A stretch of 39,245 bases of DNA from Snodgrassella sp. CFCC 13594 (GCF_001590725.1 NZ_LQXR01000019.1:1-39245), one strand, 5' to 3'. Positions 9,335 to 19,094 are shown, numbered from the stretch's first letter. A program made the numbers and translations. The notes: generated from the letters alone by a model not told the origin.

Positions 9335-9832
9335 CTAAAGCGGCGCAACCGCTTCATCAGGCTTGTTCTGCAATAATTGCTGCGCCAATTGAACGGCCGT
9401 CCCATGCTCGCCTATCGGATAATCGGGCATGATCTGAGCCAGAGGCACCATCACAAATGCCCGTTCATGTGCCCGTGGATGCGGCAAATCCAGTTCAGAA
9501 GAATGAAGCGATTGGCCACCATAATCTACGATATCCAAATCCAAAGTGCGTGGTGCGTTACGGAAACTGCGCACACGACCAAAGCGATTTTCCAAATTTT
9601 GCAATGCCTGTAACAAATCATGTGCATCTAATGTGGTGGACACCAGCATCACTGCATTCACAAAATCCGGCTGAGCCGCATAGCCAACTGGCTTGGTTTG
9701 GTATAGTGAAGATACATGCTGCACAATCACCCCTGGCAACAAGCCGACAGCTTCAATAGCAGCCTGAACCTGTTGTGCAGGCTGATCTAAGTTTGAGCCC
9801 AAGGCAATCACTGCCATTACGCTGGTTCGCAT
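9335..9832 (-). CDS. folK: 2-amino-4-hydroxy-6-hydroxymethyldihydropteridine diphosphokinase
   Basis: HPPK transfers pyrophosphate from ATP to the pterin in folate synthesis. Hallmarks are VIALGSNLDQP, KPVGYAAQPDFVNAV, the signature PRTLDLDIVDYG (metal-binding Asp pair) and LPHPRAHERAFVMVPL. About 165 residues, typical. The ATG at 9832 follows the pcnB stop by one base (TGACATG), which suggests translational coupling. A second ATG at 9817 (MAVIALGSN) is equally close to the usual family N-terminus. No strong ribosome site precedes either. Confidence 0.94.
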   Translation of the reverse strand: MRTSVMAVIALGSNLDQPAQQVQAAIEAVGLLPGVIVQHVSSLYQTKPVGYAAQPDFVNAVMLVSTTLDAHDLLQALQNLENRFGRVRSFRNAPRTLDLDIVDYGGQSLHSSELDLPHPRAHERAFVMVPLAQIMPDYPIGEHGTAVQLAQQLLQNKPDEAVAPL

Positions 9833-9833
9833 G

Positions 9834-11189
9834 TCAATCTGCATCTTGGCTAATCTCTGCCGCTTTCGCTTTATTGCGTGGTTTGCGGCGGCGTTTGCGG
9901 TTTTGAGGCACACCAGATTCGGCAGGCGCGTTCTGAATCAATTGTTGTTGCCCCTCATGATCAGCTGCCTGAAAATCATGCCACCACTGTACCAACGCCA
10001 TGGGTACTTCACCCAGTTGCGCCCGCAGGCTTAAAAAATCATACGCCGCCCGGAATCGAGCTTGACTCAGTAAACGAAATGGCCGCGTTCCCTTGCGCGC
10101 CTCAAACTGTGGCTGCAATACCCAAATTTCACGCATGGTAATGCCATAACGTTGTGGCACGCCCCAACTTTGATCCATTTGGGCGCGCACATCGGCTATG
10201 GCCGCATTCAGCGCGGCCGCAGGGCGCATGCCCTGTGCTTGATAGCGCAACCACAAAGCCAACACTTGCGGCCACAATACCGCGGCCAAAACAAACCCCA
10301 TGGAGACTGATTTATCAGCACGCAAACGCTCATCCGTATTTTTTAAGGCCAGTGAAGCCATGTTGGTGGCCGTTTTATCAGCACCGGTTGCCAGCGCATC
10401 CAACAATGGATGGACATGCCCCGATAAGCCCAATGCATGAATCTGTTGTAAACAGTTTTGTGCATGGCCGGAAAACAGAATTTTTAAGATTTCATCAAAT
10501 AACCGGGCTGGCGGTTCGCGACGCAATAAATCGGCACACGGGATAATGTCACTGGCGGTGGCCCCTTCTACCGAAAAACCCAATTTTCCCGACAAGCGCG
10601 CTGCACGCAACATGCGGACAGGATCCTCTTGATATCGCGCCGCAGGTTCACCAATCATCACCAATTTTTTTAAACGAATATCGTCCACACCATGATGAAA
10701 ATCCACCACTACTTGATCAATGGGATCGTAATACAAAGCATTGGCGGTAAAATCACGTCGCTGCGCATCCTGCTCTTGAGAACCAAAACTCACGTCTCGC
10801 ATGATGCGCCCCAATTCATTTTGGGTATGTACGGGCCCGCCCCGAAAAGTCGTGACTTCTATGGTTTCTGGACCTACCATCACATGCACAATCGGGAAAC
10901 GTCGCCCTACAATGCGGCTACGGCGAAATAGTTTACGCACTGCTTCTGGTGGTGCATCGGTGGCCACATCAAAGTCTTTGGGTTCCACGCCCAATAGTAA
11001 ATCACGCACGGCGCCACCCACAATATAAGCTTCGAAACCGCTTTGCTTGAGTCGCTTGATCACTTTTTCAGCCGCAAAGCTGATGGATTCCGCATGAATG
11101 CCGTGCTCGTTAAAAGACAACACCTGCCGAGATAATTTGGCCGTTTTCGCTTTTCCCGGTAAAACTTTATTCAGCCATTTTTTCAACAT
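9834..11189 (-). CDS. pcnB: poly(A) polymerase I
   Basis: PcnB adds 3' poly(A) tails to RNA and so promotes decay by exonucleases. The nucleotidyltransferase core shows AYIVGGAVRDLLLG and the catalytic DFDVATDA, then RIVGRRFPIVHV and the RRDFTANALYYD motif. The RNA-binding region includes DPVRMLRAARLSGKLGF. The C-terminal tail is Arg/Lys-rich (NRKRRRKPRNKAK), typical of PcnB over CCA-adding enzymes. The chosen start at 11189 (MLKKWLNKVLPG) gives 451 residues; upstream alternatives at 11204 and 11225 lack a better ribosome site. It heads the folK-kinase-panB run. Confidence 0.93.
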   Translation of the reverse strand: MLKKWLNKVLPGKAKTAKLSRQVLSFNEHGIHAESISFAAEKVIKRLKQSGFEAYIVGGAVRDLLLGVEPKDFDVATDAPPEAVRKLFRRSRIVGRRFPIVHVMVGPETIEVTTFRGGPVHTQNELGRIMRDVSFGSQEQDAQRRDFTANALYYDPIDQVVVDFHHGVDDIRLKKLVMIGEPAARYQEDPVRMLRAARLSGKLGFSVEGATASDIIPCADLLRREPPARLFDEILKILFSGHAQNCLQQIHALGLSGHVHPLLDALATGADKTATNMASLALKNTDERLRADKSVSMGFVLAAVLWPQVLALWLRYQAQGMRPAAALNAAIADVRAQMDQSWGVPQRYGITMREIWVLQPQFEARKGTRPFRLLSQARFRAAYDFLSLRAQLGEVPMALVQWWHDFQAADHEGQQQLIQNAPAESGVPQNRKRRRKPRNKAKAAEISQDAD

Positions 11190-11348
11190 AATGGACACTA
11201 TCATATACACAAAAAAGGGCGGCACAGGGCCGCAAGTGGCCTAGTATAACCCAAACAAAGTGGGCATCGGCAGCACATGCCACAGAAATCCATAGCATTG
11301 ACCCCAAGTATCAAAGGAAATCACTTCCCCAACACAGGGCCGCTCCGC

Positions 11349-11354
11349 TATAAT
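11349..11354 (+). promoter_or_regulatory. probable -10 element for the DUF3460 gene
   Basis: A perfect TATAAT lies 33 bases before the ATG at 11388. The -35 region at the expected distance is poor (TTCCCC), so only the -10 is marked. Confidence 0.4.
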
Positions 11355-11387
11355 TCGCACACTTGTTTTTTGTCAAAAGAACACATC

Positions 11388-11573
11388 ATGTACCAATATA
11401 AATCTGATACTACCCAATTTCTAGACGCTTATCTTGAAGAGCATCCCGAAGAAAAAACCAAACAGCTACAACACCGTGGCATGCTGTGGGATGTTGCACT
11501 CAACCCTGAAGATGAAGCCAATTTCAAAGCGGCTAGCCTGCCCAAAAAAGGCTACAGCTATCAATCCGAGTAA
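11388..11573 (+). CDS. DUF3460 family small protein
   Basis: The 61-residue acidic protein reads YQYKSDTTQFLDAYLEEHP and QHRGMLWDV, the signature of DUF3460, a small family of beta-proteobacteria with no known function. It has no signal peptide or membrane segment. The ATG at 11388 matches the family N-terminus better than upstream starts. It is followed 48 bases later by an O-methyltransferase on the same strand; no functional link is known. Confidence 0.85.
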   Translation: MYQYKSDTTQFLDAYLEEHPEEKTKQLQHRGMLWDVALNPEDEANFKAASLPKKGYSYQSE

Positions 11574-11621
11574 CTATTTCTTGATTGATGGGCAATGCAC
11601 AGCCCTCATCATGGATTTAGC

Positions 11622-12302
11622 ATGAGTGACACAAGTTGGGGCGTTTCTCCTCGGTTGATCGACTATCTGCGCGACATCAATCCAACAGAATCGCCCATAT
11701 TGGCAGACATCCGAGCGGAAACAGCGCGCCATCGAAAGGGTAAAATGGCCATTGCCCCGGAGCAGGCACTGTGGTTGGTTTGGCTCGCACGGCTACTCAA
11801 TGCAGAAGCTTATTTAGAAATCGGTGTGTTTACTGGATACAGCAGCACGGCAATGGCCCTGGCTATGCCAGAACATGGTCGTATCACTGCCTGCGACATC
11901 AATGTCACTTATACCAATATTGCCCAATATTTTTGGCAACAAGCTGGTATGGCGCACAAAATTGATCTTCACCTACAGCCAGCAATATTAACCTTAAACG
12001 AACTGATTGCGAATGGGTTCAGCAACCATTACGATATGGCCTTGATTGATGCCGACAAATGGCCCACTGTCGCTTATTTTGAACGCTGCCTGAACCTGGT
12101 ACGCCCAGGTGGCGTGATTGCGATAGACAATGTGTTATTGCATGGGCGCGTATCACTGAGCGCATTGCCCAATCAGATTGAATCGGCAAGCATCACTGCC
12201 ATGGATGCGTTCAATCGCAGCTTGCGGCAAGACAGTCGGATTCACGTGCTTACCCTACCCATCGGTGATGGCTTAACTTTGGTGCAAAAAAAACATGACT
12301 AA
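11622..12302 (+). CDS. class I SAM-dependent O-methyltransferase
   Basis: This 226-residue protein belongs to the caffeoyl-CoA/catechol O-methyltransferase-like family (Methyltransf_3). Motif I is AYLEIGVFTGYSSTAMALA, motif II is ACDIN, and the metal-site region reads DMALIDADKWPTVAYFERCLNLVRPGGVIAIDNVL. Members transfer methyl to hydroxyls on small molecules or tRNA; this one's substrate is unknown. The ATG at 11622 (MSDTSWGVSP) is preferred over 11595, although neither has a clear ribosome site. Its last codons overlap the start of the next gene by 8 bases (ATGACTAA). Confidence 0.85.
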   Translation: MSDTSWGVSPRLIDYLRDINPTESPILADIRAETARHRKGKMAIAPEQALWLVWLARLLNAEAYLEIGVFTGYSSTAMALAMPEHGRITACDINVTYTNIAQYFWQQAGMAHKIDLHLQPAILTLNELIANGFSNHYDMALIDADKWPTVAYFERCLNLVRPGGVIAIDNVLLHGRVSLSALPNQIESASITAMDAFNRSLRQDSRIHVLTLPIGDGLTLVQKKHD

Positions 12303-13062
12303 ATCTGTGTGGGCTCGCTGCCCCAGTCTCAGCGAGGAACTGCATAATAACGATAATAACGGTAGTTGGATAAAGTCTGTAAGCATCGTGTTCATTGGTG
12401 CGGTGTTGAGTGCATGCAACAGCACAATGCCCACCTCAGCACAGATTCCAAGCACACATTTGACCCAAAATACCGCAATGAGCCAACCTGATTCTCATTC
12501 CAGCTCAGCCCAAATGGCTTCGCTGCCAACACCTACTTTGCAATTAATAGAACAACAACTACAAAGCATACAAGCACAGCTGGACGGATTGCAAAACCAA
12601 ATGAACGAATTGCGCAACCAGCAAGTGGCACTGACCCAAGTGATCGGCTTACGTGGTCATGCAAACTCGCGCCAACCAATGGCCGCAGCGCATTCAGGCA
12701 GCTCTAATGTATTGGCGCAAGCAAAAAATTGGTATCGAGCAGGTTTGTATGCACAAGTGATTACTGCTTTGCGGGGTGCGGATGGTGGCGGTAATGGTAA
12801 TGCGGCCGCTCAAGAAAGCATGTATTTGCTTATGCAAAGCCACCGCAGGCTTAATAATTGTGAATCTGTCATTAATATTGGCAATCGCTTTGCCAATCGT
12901 TTTCCTACCCATCCACGAGCGGCAGAAGTGCTGTATCAAGTTGGTCAGTGCCAGATGCGGATGCAACAATCTGACATAGCGCGGGTCACCTGGCGAAAAC
13001 TCATCGGCATATACCCAGACAGCGCTGCTGCAAAACAAGCGTGGCAACAATTAAATCGTTAA
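12295..13062 (+). CDS. TPR lipoprotein (CpoB/YbgF-like layout)
   Basis: The 255-residue protein begins with a long polar n-region, then a hydrophobic stretch [13 protein letters not shown] with a lipobox ending in Cys41, so an outer-membrane or periplasmic lipoprotein is expected. Residues about 75-115 form a Gln/Leu-rich coiled coil ([21 protein letters not shown]). The C-terminal half holds tetratricopeptide-like repeats ([31 protein letters not shown]). Coiled coil plus TPR resembles CpoB, which links cell-wall synthesis and the Tol system, but no tol-pal genes are nearby. It overlaps the methyltransferase by 8 bases and lies 19 bases before purE. Confidence 0.75.
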   Translation: MTKSVWARCPSLSEELHNNDNNGSWIKSVSIVFIGAVLSACNSTMPTSAQIPSTHLTQNTAMSQPDSHSSSAQMASLPTPTLQLIEQQLQSIQAQLDGLQNQMNELRNQQVALTQVIGLRGHANSRQPMAAAHSGSSNVLAQAKNWYRAGLYAQVITALRGADGGGNGNAAAQESMYLLMQSHRRLNNCESVINIGNRFANRFPTHPRAAEVLYQVGQCQMRMQQSDIARVTWRKLIGIYPDSAAAKQAWQQLNR

Positions 13063-13081
13063 TTTATTAGGATTTCCAATT

Positions 13082-13591
13082 ATGAACGCACAAGTGGGCA
13101 TCATCATGGGCAGCAACAGTGATTGGCCAGTGATGCAGCAAGCTGCCTTATTTTTACAACAATTCGATGTGCCTTATGAAGCCCGCGTGGTATCGGCACA
13201 CCGCACCCCTGACTTGATGTTTGAATACGCAGAAAATGCACGGGAACGAGGCATTAAAGCCATCATTGCAGGTGCAGGTGGTGCTGCACACCTACCGGGT
13301 ATGGTGGCCGCCAAAACCACGGTACCTGTATTGGGGGTTCCCGTACCCAGCAAATACCTGCGAGGTGAAGATTCTTTGCTGTCCATCGTACAAATGCCCA
13401 AAGGCGTTCCTGTGGCCACTTTTGCGATCGGTGAGGCGGGTGCCGCCAATGCAGCGCTATTTGCCATTTCATTATTGGCCAATGAAGACACGCGATTGGC
13501 GCAGGCATTATCCAAATTTCGCCAACGCCAGCAAGAAACCGTATTGGCCATGTCGCTCCCTGACATCGAAGTGCCCGCTTCTGGAGCTTGA
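13082..13591 (+). CDS. purE: N5-carboxyaminoimidazole ribonucleotide mutase
   Basis: Class I PurE converts N5-CAIR to CAIR in purine synthesis. The 169-residue length and the motifs [36 protein letters not shown] and [19 protein letters not shown] are all standard, including the catalytic His in SAHR. It is the last gene of the plus-strand run and is followed by a hairpin terminator. purK is not in the window. Confidence 0.97.
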   Translation: MNAQVGIIMGSNSDWPVMQQAALFLQQFDVPYEARVVSAHRTPDLMFEYAENARERGIKAIIAGAGGAAHLPGMVAAKTTVPVLGVPVPSKYLRGEDSLLSIVQMPKGVPVATFAIGEAGAANAALFAISLLANEDTRLAQALSKFRQRQQETVLAMSLPDIEVPASGA

Positions 13592-13650
13592 TTGCTCTGC
13601 ATGGTGAGCCAGACAGCGGCGAGAAATCATTGGCTGCATTCAAAAAATTC

Positions 13651-13682
13651 AAAAGCGATGCCATTTTGTGCACCGCTTTTTT
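13651..13682 (+). terminator. intrinsic terminator after purE
   Basis: AAAAGCG at 13651-13657 pairs with CGCTTTT at 13674-13680, with an inner TGC/GCA pairing after one mismatch and an 8-base loop. A T-run closes it. It lies 60 bases past the purE stop. Confidence 0.6.
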
Positions 13683-13799
13683 GCTTGGTGTTATGACTAT
13701 GACACTTTCGACCATACCTCAAATCAATTGAGTTATCGCATCGTGGGCCCATTTCTTGGCAATGAACACAAACAACGAACTTCTCAAATACGGGCCTGT

Positions 13800-14919
13800 T
13801 TACGCCATAGCGTTGATTAAGGCTGCTTGCGGCTTCTTTGTCAACAACACGCCCGCTTCCATATGCGGTGTCATCGGGAATTGATCAAATAAAGCCATTT
13901 TGGCGATATCATGTGTCGTCGACAAAGTGTGCACATTACGTCGCAATGTTTCTGGGTTACACGAAATATAGATAATGTGGTTAAACGTGCTCAATAAAGC
14001 CAATGTTTGTGCATCTATCGCGCGGCGGATCGACGAATACGGTAGAAAACCGGTAATCCGCCAACACAATATTTTGCTCTTGCAAGCGCCGAAATTCGCG
14101 CACACCTTGGTAGGCTTGCGTAAATTCTTCCGCAGACAATCGCGCAATGGCGATATTGCTAATGTGGTTGGCCGCGATATTGATCTGGGCTGCCTGAACC
14201 GACGTTTTCGAAACTTCTGTGGCCAATACACGATTAAAACAATGAGATAGTGGCAAGGTAAAATTACCATTGCCACAATAAAGCTCCAATAAATCACCAC
14301 CCAATCCCTGTGCCGCGTCTGTGGCCCAGGACAGCATTTTTTCGCACACCACGGCATTGGGCTGGCTAAAAGCCCCTTCTGGTTGGCGATACGTATATAC
14401 ACAGTCGTGCACTTGTAGGGTTTCGGTGACGAAATCCTGGCCCACCACCCATTTGTGTCCGCGACTGCGTCCAATCACCGAAATATTCAATTGCTGGCTA
14501 AGTTGATGGGCAGCCTGCAGCCATTCTTCATCCAGTTTGCGGTGATAAATCAGGCTAACCAGCGTATTGCCATTCAGCGTGGTTAAAAATTCCACTTGAT
14601 ACAAGCGCTGTTGCAACACAATATTTGTTTGCAACGCATGCAATAATACCGGCATCAAATGGCTAATGTGTTGATGTGCTGCTGCAAAGGTCTGCATTTT
14701 GATGATGTTATGCGCACCAGCTTTTTCACCCGGCGCAAACATCGCGTAGCTGAGTTCATCTCCATCACGCCAAATACGAAATTCAGCGCGCATGCGCCAA
14801 TGCTGCTCAGGTGACTCAAACACGGTGATGGGCGGCAACATACAATCGGCAAATAAATTTTCTATTTGGCGGATTTTTTCTTGTAGTTGAGCATTATATT
14901 CAGCGCTGACCATAACCAT
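13800..14919 (-). pseudogene. trmA: tRNA (uracil-5-)-methyltransferase, frameshifted
   Basis: TrmA makes 5-methyluridine at position 54 of tRNA. The segments [15 protein letters not shown] (SAM site), [23 protein letters not shown] and [12 protein letters not shown] (catalytic Cys) match E. coli TrmA closely. The ending [19 protein letters not shown] also matches. The frame breaks near 14016-14022, just after DPPR. There the expected Ala-Gly codons are partly missing (net loss of 5 or 2 bases), unlike the one-base losses elsewhere. Past it the frame reads [14 protein letters not shown]. Total about 370 residues, normal. The start at 14919 (MVMVSAEYN) has an alternative at 14913. It follows a short-chain reductase by 54 bases. 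Confidence 0.9.
14188..14198 (+). repeat. partial DNA uptake sequence in trmA
   Basis: GGCTGCCTGAA, eleven of the twelve DUS bases, lies inside the trmA coding sequence. Confidence 0.55.
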
Positions 14920-14973
14920 CCATCAAAACTTAAAAACGCGCATTATAAGGGTTTCAGGCCGCCCGTCACAAAC

Positions 14974-15708
14974 TTACTGAGATTCCCGCACATCACGAAG
15001 TACTATCTGTCCATAGCGATCATCTTCAATCATGGCCGCTATCCATTTCGCTGTCGCTTCACTGCTTTGCAGCAAACCGTGGTGATGTAAATCAACAAAT
15101 TGCTGACGCAGTGGAAAGGATGTGTGATCGCTGTCTCGGATGGTTTCCTGCATGCCCGTATCCACCACGCCCGGAGCAATGCTGGCAATGCGCACGCCGA
15201 TATGACCTTCCGCAGCCACCACCGCTGCATGCTGATCCAACGCTGCTTTGGTGGAACCATACACACTCCAACCAGGATAGGTCTTCCGCGCCGCACCGCT
15301 GCTGATGTGCGCTATGCGAAAATCTTGTGTGGGCTTCATCAGTGCCATGAGCGCATTGCTCAGTAGCAAAGGCGCTGTCACGTTCAAAGCCACCGCTTGG
15401 CTGATGGCCATATCATCTTGCTGACCTAATATGGCATTAGGCACTACTGAACCAGCATTGTTGATGAGCACCACCGAAGTAGCGCTCTGAATCGATCGTT
15501 GCCAAGCCTTGGTTTTTAAAAATGCCATCAATTGACCACTATCGGCCAGATCCAGAGCAGTTTGATGCAATTGCGCCGAGCTGATTGGCCATTTCTGTCG
15601 CGATATGCCCCAAACCGCACAATGAGATTGCTGCAAGTAATGCTCGGCTAACGCCTTCCCTAAGCCTTTGCTGTGACCGGTGATGATGACCAATACAGGT
15701 GCTGTCAT
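14974..15708 (-). CDS. short-chain dehydrogenase/reductase
   Basis: This intact 244-residue SDR has the cofactor motif TGHSKGLG at residues 10-17, the NNAG motif (INNAGSVVP), a catalytic Ser in HISSGAA and the active-site YGSTK. It resembles the sepiapterin reductase/benzil reductase-like branch, which uses NADPH, but the substrate is not identifiable. It is unrelated in sequence detail to the reductase at 4.3-5.1 kb. It is divergent from tadA, and trmA follows 54 bases downstream, so the two may be co-transcribed. Confidence 0.88.
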   Translation of the reverse strand: MTAPVLVIITGHSKGLGKALAEHYLQQSHCAVWGISRQKWPISSAQLHQTALDLADSGQLMAFLKTKAWQRSIQSATSVVLINNAGSVVPNAILGQQDDMAISQAVALNVTAPLLLSNALMALMKPTQDFRIAHISSGAARKTYPGWSVYGSTKAALDQHAAVVAAEGHIGVRIASIAPGVVDTGMQETIRDSDHTSFPLRQQFVDLHHHGLLQSSEATAKWIAAMIEDDRYGQIVLRDVRESQ

Positions 15709-15774
15709 AAATAGGCTTTCAGAATTTCAGGCAACTTTATAGTACCATTAACACCTACCACTTGGACTGACAAC

Positions 15775-16512
15775 ATGACTTGCCCATCGGATACGACGCC
15801 GCTTATTGAGCTCTCGATTCCGCCCAAAGCTGTAGCCATACTGAAAACAGAAGGCATCCACACCCGTGGAGATTTACACCGCTGCGGGCCTGTGTATGCT
15901 TTTTTATTGCTGAAAGCTGCTGCTCTTGGGGTAACTGAAAGCCTATTGTGGCGACTGGTACAGGCCGCCGATACGCAAACCCATTGGCCACCCACCCTCG
16001 CTGAAAAACAATCATGGCATGACGCCATACGCCAACATCCGCCAGTCGCGATATTTCCACCAACAAATATCATGCAAAGTTGGATGGCCAAAGCATTAGA
16101 TCAAGCCCGCTTGGCGCTGCAATATCAGGAGGTACCGGTGGGCGCGGTTATCGTTCGTGAGAATACCTTGATCGCCGCCGCACACAACCAATGCGTGACA
16201 CACCACAATGTCAGCCATCACGCCGAAATTCAAGCACTCAACTTGGCTGGCATGGTCACCAATAATTACCGGCTCGATGGCTGTGATGTGTATGTCACAC
16301 TTGAGCCTTGTGCCATGTGTGCCAGTGCACTAATACAAGCGCGGGTACGGCGTGTTATTTTTGGCGCAACAGAGCCTAAGACAGGCGCTGCAGGCAGTGT
16401 ACTGAATCTTTTTAATGAGCCTAAATTAAATGCGCACACGGCTTGCCGTGGTGGTGTTCTGGCTTCAGAAAGCCAAGCACTGCTGCAAACGTTTTTCCAA
16501 CATCGGCGCTAG
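15775..16512 (+). CDS. tadA: tRNA adenosine(34) deaminase with N-terminal TfoX-like extension
   Basis: TadA deaminates A34 of tRNA-Arg to inosine. The deaminase domain occupies about residues 97-245. Zinc-site motifs are HAE (149-151, with the catalytic Glu) and PCAMC (178-182). Residues 1-70 are extra compared with E. coli TadA. They read IPPKAVAILKTEGIHTRGDLHRCGPVYAFLLL, which looks like the C-terminal domain of TfoX/Sxy, a helix-hairpin-helix-like fold linked to competence regulation elsewhere. As I recall, neisserial TadA proteins carry a similar extension. No full ribosome site is obvious before the ATG; GGA sits about 10 bases upstream. Confidence 0.92.
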   Translation: MTCPSDTTPLIELSIPPKAVAILKTEGIHTRGDLHRCGPVYAFLLLKAAALGVTESLLWRLVQAADTQTHWPPTLAEKQSWHDAIRQHPPVAIFPPTNIMQSWMAKALDQARLALQYQEVPVGAVIVRENTLIAAAHNQCVTHHNVSHHAEIQALNLAGMVTNNYRLDGCDVYVTLEPCAMCASALIQARVRRVIFGATEPKTGAAGSVLNLFNEPKLNAHTACRGGVLASESQALLQTFFQHRR

Positions 16513-16576
16513 CCAATACAAATGGATAAACTCTGCCCTATTTGTTTTCTAAATCAAGCAATAAAAGTTTAAAAAA

Positions 16577-16617
16577 TAGGCTGCTTGAAAAACAGCCCAA
16601 TTTGAAGGTTGGGCTGT
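16577..16617 (-). terminator. intrinsic terminator after clpA
   Basis: ACAGCCCAA at 16592-16600 pairs with TTGGGCTGT at 16609-16617. On the minus strand the stem is followed directly by TTTTT and then a DUS variant (AGGCTGCTTGAA on the plus strand, 16577-16588). It lies 25 bases past the clpA stop. Confidence 0.75.
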
Positions 16618-16641
16618 CGATTTATTTCACTTAACTGATTG

Positions 16642-18942
16642 TCAATGCGCGTCTGCAGTTTCGATTTTTCGTTTGCTGCGCTTTTTTGATGATGGAAACA
16701 CCAGCACCACCTCATCTTTATCCGCAACATAATCAATGAGGACATCCCCACCCGCACTGAGGCGACCAAATAACAACTCATCCGCCAATAATGTGCGAAT
16801 GCGATCTTGAATCAAGCGATTCATGGGGCGGGCACCCATGGCGGGGTCAAACCCTGTTTTGGCCAAAAACATACGCAACGCCGGGGTGAATTCCACCACC
16901 ACTTGCCGAGCCAATAGCTGCTGCTCCAAAGCCATTAGGAATTTATCGACCACGCGTTCAATCACTTGCTCGTCCAGCGGTTCGAAAGCCACCACTGCAT
17001 CCAATCGATTACGAAACTCTGGGGTAAAGGTTTTTTTGATAACCCCGAGACTGTCCGCGCCTTCTCGCTGGCCCGTAAAGCCCAAATTGGGTTTGGCCAA
17101 CTCGGACGCACCGGCATTGGTTGTCATGATGATAATCACATTGCGAAAATCTGCACTGCGACCATTATTATCGGTAAGCGTGCCATGATCCATGACTTGC
17201 AACAGCACATTATAGATATCAGGATGGGCTTTTTCGATCTCATCCAAAAGCAACACACAAAATGGCTGTTTGCCAATGGCCTCGGTAAGCAAACCACCTT
17301 GCTCAAAGCCCACATATCCTGGTGGCGCGCCGATCAGACGAGATACAGCATGGGATTCCATATATTCCGACATATCGAAGCGTTGTAACGGTACACCCAG
17401 AGATGCTGCCAACTGCTTGGCCACCTCTGTTTTACCCACACCGGTAGGGCCTGCAAACAAAAAACTACCTATGGGTTTATCAGCCTGATTTAAACCAGAG
17501 CGCGCCATTTTCACCGCAGCCACCAATGCATCAATGGCCTTATCCTGACCAAACACCACATTTTTCAAATCTCGTGCCAAGTAGCGCAAAATTTGTTTAT
17601 CATCATGGGATACAGTTTTTTCTGGGATACGCGCAACCTTAGCCACAATGGCTTCAATTTCGCTTTTACCAATGGTCTTGCGCTGCTTGGATTTGGGTAA
17701 GGTTTTTTGCGCGGCTGCGGCCTCATCCATGACATCAATGGCTTTATCAGGCAAAAATCGCTCATTAATATAACGAGCCGACAACTCGGCCGCAGCCGTC
17801 AAAGCATCATGCGTATACCGCACTTGGTGAAATTGTTCAAAAGCCGGTTTCAACCCATTCAAGATGGCTACTGTTTCCGAGATAGTCGGCTCAATCACGT
17901 CAATTTTTTGAAAGCGCCGGCTCAAAGCATGGTCTTTATCAAAAATAGTCCGATACTCGCTGTAGGTAGTTGCACCTATACAACGCAAAGTCCCCTTGGC
18001 CAAAGCTGGCTTCAGCAAATTAGATGCATCCATCGTGCCACCAGAAACACTGCCCGCACCAATGATGGTATGTATTTCATCTACAAACAACACGGCCTTA
18101 TTCAGCGCACTTAATTCTTTGATAACGGCCTTCATGCGCGCTTCAAAATCACCACGGTATTTGGTCCCCGCCAGCAAGGCCCCCATATCCAGAGAAAATA
18201 CCACTGATCCTTTAAGCACATCAGGCACTTTGTCATGCACCAGTCGATGAGCCAATCCTTCAGCCAGCGCGGTTTTACCCACACCGGCCTCGCCCACCAG
18301 TAAAGGATTATTCTTCCGGCGCCGGCATAGTGTTTGCACCATACGTTGCATTTCATCTGCACGCCCGATCAATGGATCAATTCGCCCAGCCAAGACTTCC
18401 CGGTTTAAATTAATGGTGTATTGATCCAGGGCACTGGCTTGATTTTTTGCGTGCCCACTGTTTTCATTAGCCGAATCAGAGGATCGAGACGGTGCTTCTT
18501 CAATTTTTAATGCGCCGTGGGCAATATAACGCAACACATCCAAACGCCCTACCGATTGCAAATCTAAGAAATATACTGCATGACTGTCTTTCTCAGACAT
18601 CAATGCCACTAACACGTCTAAAGGCAATACCTCATCTTTATCGGCAGCCTGAACATGTACCATCGCCCGCTGCAATACCCGCTGGAAACCCATGGTTGGT
18701 TGTGTTTCCACTTTTGCCAATTCGCTTTCAGGCAACGTTGGCGTGTTGTCTGTGATACTGCTCATCAGTTGTTCGCTGAGCAAAGGATAATCGACGCCCA
18801 TTGCTTTTAATACCTCAGCCACATCATCACTTTGCTCCATTAACGCCAGTAGCAAATGCTCGATGCCAATAAACTCATGCCGCCGAGCGCGCGCATCAGC
18901 ATAAGCATATTGTAAAATTTTTTCCAATTGAGCCGAAATCAT
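16642..18942 (-). CDS. clpA: ATP-dependent Clp protease ATP-binding subunit ClpA
   Basis: ClpA unfolds substrates, including those delivered by ClpS, and feeds them to ClpP. The 766-residue protein is full length for the family. It has Clp_N repeats (residues 1-140), a first AAA+ module with Walker A GEAGVGKT at 217-224 and Walker B LFVDEIHTIIGAG, and a second with GPTGVGKTE near residue 500 and VLLLDEIEKAHPDIYNVLLQVMD. Near residue 620, the ClpP-docking loop region TTNAGASELAKPNLGF is recognisable. A strong AGGAGG precedes the ATG by 7 bases. It follows clpS on the same strand. Confidence 0.97.
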   Translation of the reverse strand: MISAQLEKILQYAYADARARRHEFIGIEHLLLALMEQSDDVAEVLKAMGVDYPLLSEQLMSSITDNTPTLPESELAKVETQPTMGFQRVLQRAMVHVQAADKDEVLPLDVLVALMSEKDSHAVYFLDLQSVGRLDVLRYIAHGALKIEEAPSRSSDSANENSGHAKNQASALDQYTINLNREVLAGRIDPLIGRADEMQRMVQTLCRRRKNNPLLVGEAGVGKTALAEGLAHRLVHDKVPDVLKGSVVFSLDMGALLAGTKYRGDFEARMKAVIKELSALNKAVLFVDEIHTIIGAGSVSGGTMDASNLLKPALAKGTLRCIGATTYSEYRTIFDKDHALSRRFQKIDVIEPTISETVAILNGLKPAFEQFHQVRYTHDALTAAAELSARYINERFLPDKAIDVMDEAAAAQKTLPKSKQRKTIGKSEIEAIVAKVARIPEKTVSHDDKQILRYLARDLKNVVFGQDKAIDALVAAVKMARSGLNQADKPIGSFLFAGPTGVGKTEVAKQLAASLGVPLQRFDMSEYMESHAVSRLIGAPPGYVGFEQGGLLTEAIGKQPFCVLLLDEIEKAHPDIYNVLLQVMDHGTLTDNNGRSADFRNVIIIMTTNAGASELAKPNLGFTGQREGADSLGVIKKTFTPEFRNRLDAVVAFEPLDEQVIERVVDKFLMALEQQLLARQVVVEFTPALRMFLAKTGFDPAMGARPMNRLIQDRIRTLLADELLFGRLSAGGDVLIDYVADKDEVVLVFPSSKKRSKRKIETADAH
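18643..18653 (+). repeat. Kingella-like DUS variant in clpA
   Basis: GGCAGCCTGAA lies inside clpA. It matches the AGGCAGCCTGAA dialect rather than the dominant AGGCTGCCTGAA of this window. It may be a chance or ancestral copy. Confidence 0.4.
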
Positions 18943-19094
18943 GATTGGCCTCCTGCCCTAATGGCATGATGAGTGGGGATACAGTGGCTATATTGGCACC
19001 TTTATGGCGCATTCAAGTTATGATGAACCAATTCCCTAGAATAGCCTGAATTAAAGAAAACAATGATTGGTTCCACAACTGAAGATTAAGTTGT

